Source: Oreocharis arfaki
Lineage: Eukaryota; Chordata; Aves; Passeriformes; Paramythiidae
Assembly: GCA_013398015.1 (NCBI GenBank)
Contig: VZRR01013467.1
Location: 35,797-99,796 of the forward strand
DNA length: 64,000 nucleotides
Direction of reading: 5' to 3'
Position numbers and translations under genes: made by a program. The notes below the pieces were generated by a model. It was not told the DNA's origin and did no database searches. It worked only from the letters and a program-made list of their open reading frames with translations. Shown here piece by piece: positions 59,901-64,000 of the stretch (position 1 is its first letter; every line of letters begins with the position of its first letter).

Positions 59901-62900
59901 TTGAATCTGAACACCATTTGTAAGTACTTCCAAAGAATACCTGTGCAACAGTTTAAATACTGAAAGTTTTACCTATTATATAGATACATACAAGCCTTGG
60001 GATCTTGAAGTTTTTAAGCTTTGCTTAAAAAGTCACAAACTTCTAATCCATTAGCATTTCCCTTACGAGTTTTAGAGCTTCTAAGAGTTTGTGAGATGTT
60101 TAATTTTTCATAAACTTATCTGTGCTCAGTTTTAGCAGTCCTCCCAGAAGTAATACAAACTGCACTCAGGTTTTTCTTCCCAAGTATCCATTGTTAAAGA
60201 TTTACAGCTGTAAAACCCACCTAGCACTGAGGCCACCCAAAAGCTTCCACTGCCTGGTTTTGCTGGGACACCCGAATTCCGATCAGTTGCTCCACTCTGA
60301 TCTGCAAGGCGGAGCTTCTGCCTCTCAATCAGGGAATGCCAGTCATGCCAAGTTGTGCAATGATTGATTCACTGGGGAAAAGGGCTAGGTCCAAAACAAG
60401 CACACCAACATCTTCGGAGAATACCCTTCTCTGTGTTTTTACTTAATGAAAACATTGTATCAAAGAGAAGCCACAAACCAACCGCTTCTGCTGCATTATA
60501 GGCGAAGCATTTTCAGGCAGAGTTCCAGTCCCAGCCAATAATTCAAAACTCTCATGTAAATAAAGCTTAGGGCAATGTGGGATAAACAGGCAAGACAACA
60601 CTTGCAGTAATGTAGATACTACTCCAAGAGACAAGGTCACCACACATGGCATCCATGAATGAATATTAGCCAAGCCTGGGAAAACCAGCCCACTAAAAGC
60701 AGGATAGAGGATATCTGCTTCAGTCGCCAGGGATTGCAACAACTGGGAAAAGCAACAGCAACTTTCATGATGACAACATTCTTCTAACTAGCAGCAACTC
60801 AATTTCCCAAGACTGAGAGCCACGGTGAAGCTCATCTTCCTACAGGAGAGAGTAACTAATTACCAACTCTTCATAAAACCAAGGAAAAGTTAGCTTGATA
60901 CTTATTTTCAGCAGTAACAAGCCTCATCTTTTCCCTAAGACAAGGACCTGGCTCTGCTGCCGAGGTAGCAAGACACAGTTAAGCCTGAGTGGAACTGGCA
61001 CCTCGTTAAGGTGAAGGTAAAAGCTTTAAATGCAGTAACAACAACGAGCCCACGTCATTTATTTTCCAGTTTTGTCTGTCAGCAATTTTTCTAATTACTG
61101 AAGCAGCTTAAAGCATGATGTGAGCTCTACTGACTGGGCAGACATAAACAAAGCTTGTCTTTCATATACTGCCTGAAAGAATATACATTTGTTTACCTTG
61201 CCTGCCTGGAGAAGGGCTCCAGTCACCTGTAAAAGCTGAAAACAGGTGAGCTTTCTGAGACCCAGCATGGGAAAGTGTAAGTCATTCCTAGTGAGTTCTT
61301 TTCAGCTGTTCTCAGCTGGTAAACTGTGATCTCCTAGATATATAGAATAGTACACTACAAGCCCAGAGGGCTGCCTTCTTGTTTCTCTACTCAAACAAGA
61401 AACTAGGAGAGATCATGGGTGGGAAAAAGAGAAAAAAAAAAAATCAAATGAACTTCAGTTTAGAGAAAGTACACAACTACTAAATTCTACTCAGCTTAGG
61501 AACTTGAATGCAGCTTGGTTGTTTGGGCCACTTACCACATCAGACAAGTGTTTCACTGAGAAGATGCTCACAAACACATCTGCAAGACTTGTTTTACAAT
61601 CACTGCTTTTCTTGGAGAGTTTTATTTGAGACACTGTTAGTAAGAAGAGATTATTCCACATCATCAGCCACCTCATTCATCTCAGATTAAGTGGCCTTTT
61701 AAATTATTCTCAGAATTTTAAGACAAAAACATGAGGGGGACCCTTTTGATATTTCTGTCATTTCTATAACAGATATTTGAATTCACAAATACTCAAAAAT
61801 GACACAGAAGTAGCCCAAGAATTGTAACTTCAAAGATCTACGGGCCAGCTCTGCCTCACATAAAAGATATATCACCAAAATTCTCACCAGCTAATCTCAA
61901 GGTGATTTATATAAAAATCGTATTTTTTAAAAGCATCATTTAATTCACACAATGGATATTAGAACACCAAATACAAGAAAACAAAACAAAACAAACCAGC
62001 TATCAAAAGAGATTTGCTGGTTATTTACAAAAATGAAATGGAAAAATTAGTGTAGTAACACACACAACTGAGGAAAGAAATCATTAGCCAGGTGTCCCTT
62101 TTTTCTCCCTATAAACTCGAAATTATAAAGGAATCACCTTTACCCTCCTAGAAGAAAGATTTCAAGGTGTATAAGCCAAAAATCACCTAGATAAGTTTAT
62201 GTTACATTTGCTTTCTTTTTATTTCTGTCTTGGTTTTGCTCTCAAGTCAACCTGCAACTCTCTTCTTCAAAATAAGTGGGGTTTTTTATTACAACTCAGT
62301 GATCTTAAGGTACATAAAGCTCTCCACAAAGCTAAGGTGCAACTGAAAATGCAGAGGTGCCACAATGGAGAGCAGAGGTGAACATCAAAAACGTACATAA
62401 TGACCTTTATAAATGGCAGAATTAAGAGGTGACAAATCTCCTAGTTATTATGACTAGGGTTTTTTCCAGTAATAAGTAAAAAAATGAATGGTAGCTAAGC
62501 AAAACTTGGGCATGTTTTCTATGGACAGAGACATATCTGTGTCTCTGATATCTGAGATCTATATGGCACTCAGTGAAAAAATGTGAAAAGCAGTTGCAAA
62601 AGTCTCTGGCTTGAATCAATATATGGATAATGATTTACTCACAAATACACAGAGCACTACTGCTCCCCCCTCCATCATTTACCATAACTTATTTACTGCC
62701 AGAGTCTCTTGTCTCAAATCTACCCAGCTCCAATTGCTCATTTCTTCACCCTCAACAAAACCTACAAAAGCAAACAGAGTCTCTCCTGCTGTGATGTAAC
62801 TCTGCTCAAGCTTGGCAGTCACCAGAAATAACCTTCTCACCTTCACAACTCCCATATGCTACAGGACGTGCTGAGGACAGGCACAGATCTCCCTCCTGAG

Positions 62901-64000
62901 GGCAAGATATTGTTGCTTGCAAAAAGAACAAGACGTTAAAAAAACAAACCCTCCACCACACACGTGGGTTACACTCTGTGATGCCCAGCTGAGATCACTT
63001 CCTCTTACTCACTTCCTAAAACAAATCTCCTTTCTCGAGCACAAGTTCTTTCGGTTCTTACTCCCCAGTTTCATCTCTCAGGTATTTAAGACAGTCAAAT
63101 CCTTCTTTAAATAATCGTCAGTGCTCCAATCCCAACTAATAGGGGGTTCCTAAATTAAAAATACTGCTTTATAATACCCCATATAAAAACTAATATGCAC
63201 TAATTGATCTAAATATGCTGCAATGATTAGGTAATTTGCGAGACGTGCAGACTGAACCATCTGAAGCCCAAGTAAGTGCAGTTCCAAGGATCAGAGAAAG
63301 GCCTCTTTTCAAAAGCAAAACCAAAAGTAGCATAGGCTCATAAAAATACCTTCGAGCCTAAGTCTCGCTTCTTCAACACAGCAGGTGACAATAAAATAGC
63401 TGTATGAAAAGACAGCTGCGAGGAACTTTTGGATGAAGTCTTTGCACGTCCTGGAAGACTTGGGGCTTCATGTCAGGCCCTCCTAGGGCTGGACATCATC
63501 AAGGAGCAGCAGGAGCCCTCCTCCCGTCCCTTTCCCCAAGGAACAGAGCGCGATGCTTCCCAAGCAGGAGCAGAAGTTCCCCAGGGCAGCGAGCCGTGGG
63601 AGGGAGAGGGCAACACGCTGCCACAACCCCACAGCTGCGTGTCCCCGCGGGAGGACAGGCCTGTCCCCATGGCTCCGCGCTGAAGCCCGAGGGCACAGGG
63701 GGACTGTTCCGAGCCCTCCTTCCCGCGGGGGACCCCGGCCCCACGGCAGCCCTGAGGCCCGGGGAAAGGGCGGCTCCAGCGGCACTCCCCGCCATGGGAA
63801 GGGGCGGCACCGGGGAGACCCCACCACGCCCCCCCCCGCAGCCAGGCCTGCTCAGGGCCCCCCAGGCAGCTGCCCCTTCAGGCGCACCCTCCCCGGCCGC
63901 GGGCCCCCTCAGCCCGCCCCCCGCAGCCCCCCTTACGTGTTGTCCTGGTTGAAGTTGGCGAAGAGCAGATGGCCGCTGCCGGCGTCGCCGCTCTGACCGG
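41819..64000 (-). CDS. WIPI2: WIPI2: WD-repeat PI3P-binding autophagy effector (start codon just outside window)
   Basis: Minus-strand exons: 64000-63937, 55261-55179, 50366-50197, 48995-48899, 48327-48230, 47810-47718, 46927-46857, 46192-46085, 45324-45160, 44124-44017, 42872-42742, 41931-41819. All are GT-AG with matching phases; 432 residues visible, corresponding to human isoform b (436 residues), so about ten coding bases are missing beyond position 64000. WIPI2 is a seven-bladed PROPPIN. It binds PI3P at forming phagophores through the FRRG motif (present in the exon at 46927) and recruits ATG16L1 for LC3 lipidation. The Arg equivalent to human WIPI2b Arg108 is at the end of the 50366 exon. 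The disordered C-terminus ends in PPMILRTD as in mammals. Confidence 0.98.
42742..42872 (-). CDS. WIPI2: WIPI2 exon 11
   Basis: Encodes [20 protein letters not shown] and [20 protein letters not shown]. Acceptor TGGCAG, donor CATG|GTAAGG. An internal GTACAT after ACTAAAG is a possible alternative donor, which would shorten the exon as in some mammalian isoforms (inference). Confidence 0.94.
44017..44124 (-). CDS. WIPI2: WIPI2 exon 10
   Basis: Encodes [20 protein letters not shown] and [16 protein letters not shown], the last blade. Acceptor TGCTAG, donor CAA|GTAAGT. Confidence 0.97.
44214..44259 (+). mobile_element. CR1 3' tail fragment
   Basis: Contains GGTTGGACTTGATCTTTTCC and AACCTAAATGATTCTATGA, the hallmark 3' end of avian CR1. 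Short, in WIPI2 intron 9. Confidence 0.85.
45160..45324 (-). CDS. WIPI2: WIPI2 exon 9
   Basis: Encodes [40 protein letters not shown] and [15 protein letters not shown], containing the membrane-facing loop of blade 6. Acceptor TTGTAG, donor CCAC|GTGAGT. Confidence 0.96.
46085..46192 (-). CDS. WIPI2: WIPI2 exon 8
   Basis: Encodes [20 protein letters not shown] and [15 protein letters not shown]. Acceptor TCCCAG, donor AAAA|GTAGGT; phase 2 in and out. Confidence 0.95.
46857..46927 (-). CDS. WIPI2: WIPI2 exon 7, FRRG motif
   Basis: Encodes [20 protein letters not shown] followed by GVKR. FRRG is the two-site phosphoinositide-binding motif that defines PROPPINs. Acceptor TTACAG, donor AGAG|GTAAAG. 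Confidence 0.97.
47718..47810 (-). CDS. WIPI2: WIPI2 exon 6
   Basis: Encodes [20 protein letters not shown] and [11 protein letters not shown]. Acceptor CTGCAG, donor AAG|GTAAGG; 31 whole codons. Confidence 0.97.
48230..48327 (-). CDS. WIPI2: WIPI2 exon 5
   Basis: Encodes [20 protein letters not shown] and [12 protein letters not shown]. Acceptor TTTCTAG, donor CTG|GTAAGA. Confidence 0.97.
48899..48995 (-). CDS. WIPI2: WIPI2 exon 4
   Basis: Encodes [20 protein letters not shown] and [12 protein letters not shown]. Acceptor TTTCTAG, donor GCAG|GTAAAT. Confidence 0.97.
49903..49980 (-). mobile_element. Degraded CR1 fragment
   Basis: AATGATTCACATTGGGAGGG then ACCTCAGGAGGTCTCTAGTC and CAACCTCC resemble the reverse complement of a CR1 3' end. 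Older and more diverged than the other copies. Confidence 0.7.
50197..50366 (-). CDS. WIPI2: WIPI2 exon 3, includes ATG16L1-binding Arg
   Basis: Encodes [40 protein letters not shown] and [16 protein letters not shown]. The Arg in KLNRQ equals human WIPI2b Arg108, shown to contact ATG16L1. Acceptor CCTCAG, donor CAG|GTGAGT. Confidence 0.97.
50367..55178 (-). other. WIPI2 intron 2
   Basis: A 4.8 kb AT-rich intron; apart from one CR1 copy nothing is supported. The other WIPI2 introns above 300 bases (41932-42741, 42873-44016, 44125-45159, 45325-46084, 46193-46856, 46928-47717, 47811-48229, 48328-48898, 48996-50196) hold only the CR1 scraps listed. Confidence 0.75.
53597..53862 (+). mobile_element. 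CR1 LINE 3' fragment in WIPI2 intron 2
   Basis: AGCGAGAGGACAAGGAGTAA, GGGAGAAATTCTTCCCTGTG, GTGCCCAGAGAAGCTGTGGC and GCTTTAAAGTCCCTTCCAAC follow the avian CR1 3' order on the plus strand. Closely similar to the copy at 21809-22150. Confidence 0.9.
55179..55261 (-). CDS. WIPI2: WIPI2 exon 2
   Basis: Encodes [20 protein letters not shown] and LEQIYEC, first propeller blade. Acceptor TTTGCAG, donor TGCA|GTGAGT. It joins exon 1 directly in phase 2, giving the form without the 18-residue alternative exon of human isoform a. Confidence 0.97.
55262..63936 (-). other. WIPI2 intron 1, with unexplained exon-like segments
   Basis: An 8.7 kb AT-rich intron without recognisable transposons. Several minus-strand open segments with good splice-like borders lie here (58343-58481, 57194-57242, 56737-56775, 60443-60742, 61536-61633). 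No known family is recognised, so they are discussed as findings and not called as genes. Confidence 0.6.
63480..64000. promoter_or_regulatory. CpG-rich region at the WIPI2 5' end
   Basis: GC content and CpG frequency rise sharply relative to the intron around and downstream of WIPI2 exon 1. The promoter itself lies beyond the window; this is the downstream flank of the island. Confidence 0.6.
63937..64000 (-). CDS. WIPI2: WIPI2 exon 1 (partial at window edge)
   Basis: Encodes [20 protein letters not shown] then the first two bases of a Thr codon; donor ACAC|GTAAGG. The ATG and about three residues fall outside. Lies in CpG-rich sequence. Confidence 0.93.

Noticed and set aside
60200..60384. 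Exon-like block with CTTTTCCCCAG acceptor and TAG|GTGGGT donor
   Set aside because: All three frames contain stops, so it cannot be an internal coding exon as sequenced.

Overview
This window is vertebrate and almost certainly avian genomic DNA. Genes are split into short exons with GT-AG introns. Introns are compact and parts of the window are GC-rich. The recognisable interspersed repeats are 3' ends of CR1 LINEs, the dominant bird retrotransposon. There are no operons, prokaryotic signals, tRNA/rRNA genes or CRISPR arrays. Nearly all long open frames here are chance or antisense shadows; the real coding sequence was rebuilt exon by exon from splice sites, phase continuity and family recognition.

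Three conserved genes are present in the order they hold at human 7p22.1 (WIPI2-SLC29A4-TNRC18), inverted here. (1) Positions 1-17110, + strand: the 3' portion of TNRC18, 13 exons from 6105 to 17110 encoding about 1128 C-terminal residues. These comprise an acidic tract, basic linkers, a Tudor-like region, a polyserine tract and the C-terminal BAH domain. The first 6.1 kb is intron. (2) Positions 20770-27073, - strand: the complete coding sequence of SLC29A4 (ENT4/PMAT, monoamine/cation transporter). It has ten coding exons giving 527 residues, plus a probable non-coding first exon at a CpG-rich promoter that is interrupted by a 24-base assembly gap. It is tail to tail with TNRC18. (3) Positions 41819-64000, - strand: WIPI2 (autophagy PI3P effector), twelve exons. 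Only about the first ten coding bases fall beyond the window edge.

Between SLC29A4 and WIPI2 (about 27.2-37 kb) lies a gene-free, GC-rich interval with a GGAT microsatellite and a degraded minisatellite. It also has AT-rich islands carrying octamer (ATTTGCAT) and homeodomain-type motifs, which look like candidate enhancers. From about 37 to 41.8 kb the sequence is probably WIPI2 3'UTR or downstream flank.

The most open question is WIPI2 intron 1 (55262-63936). It holds a set of exon-like open segments on the minus strand, bounded by good splice signals and with mutually compatible phases. One of them (58343-58481) is strikingly protein-like. I cannot assign them to a known family and they may be chance, so they are reported as findings and not as genes. 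The three gene products act in different compartments: nuclear chromatin (TNRC18), plasma membrane (SLC29A4) and autophagosome formation sites (WIPI2). Their neighbourhood reflects conserved synteny rather than shared function.
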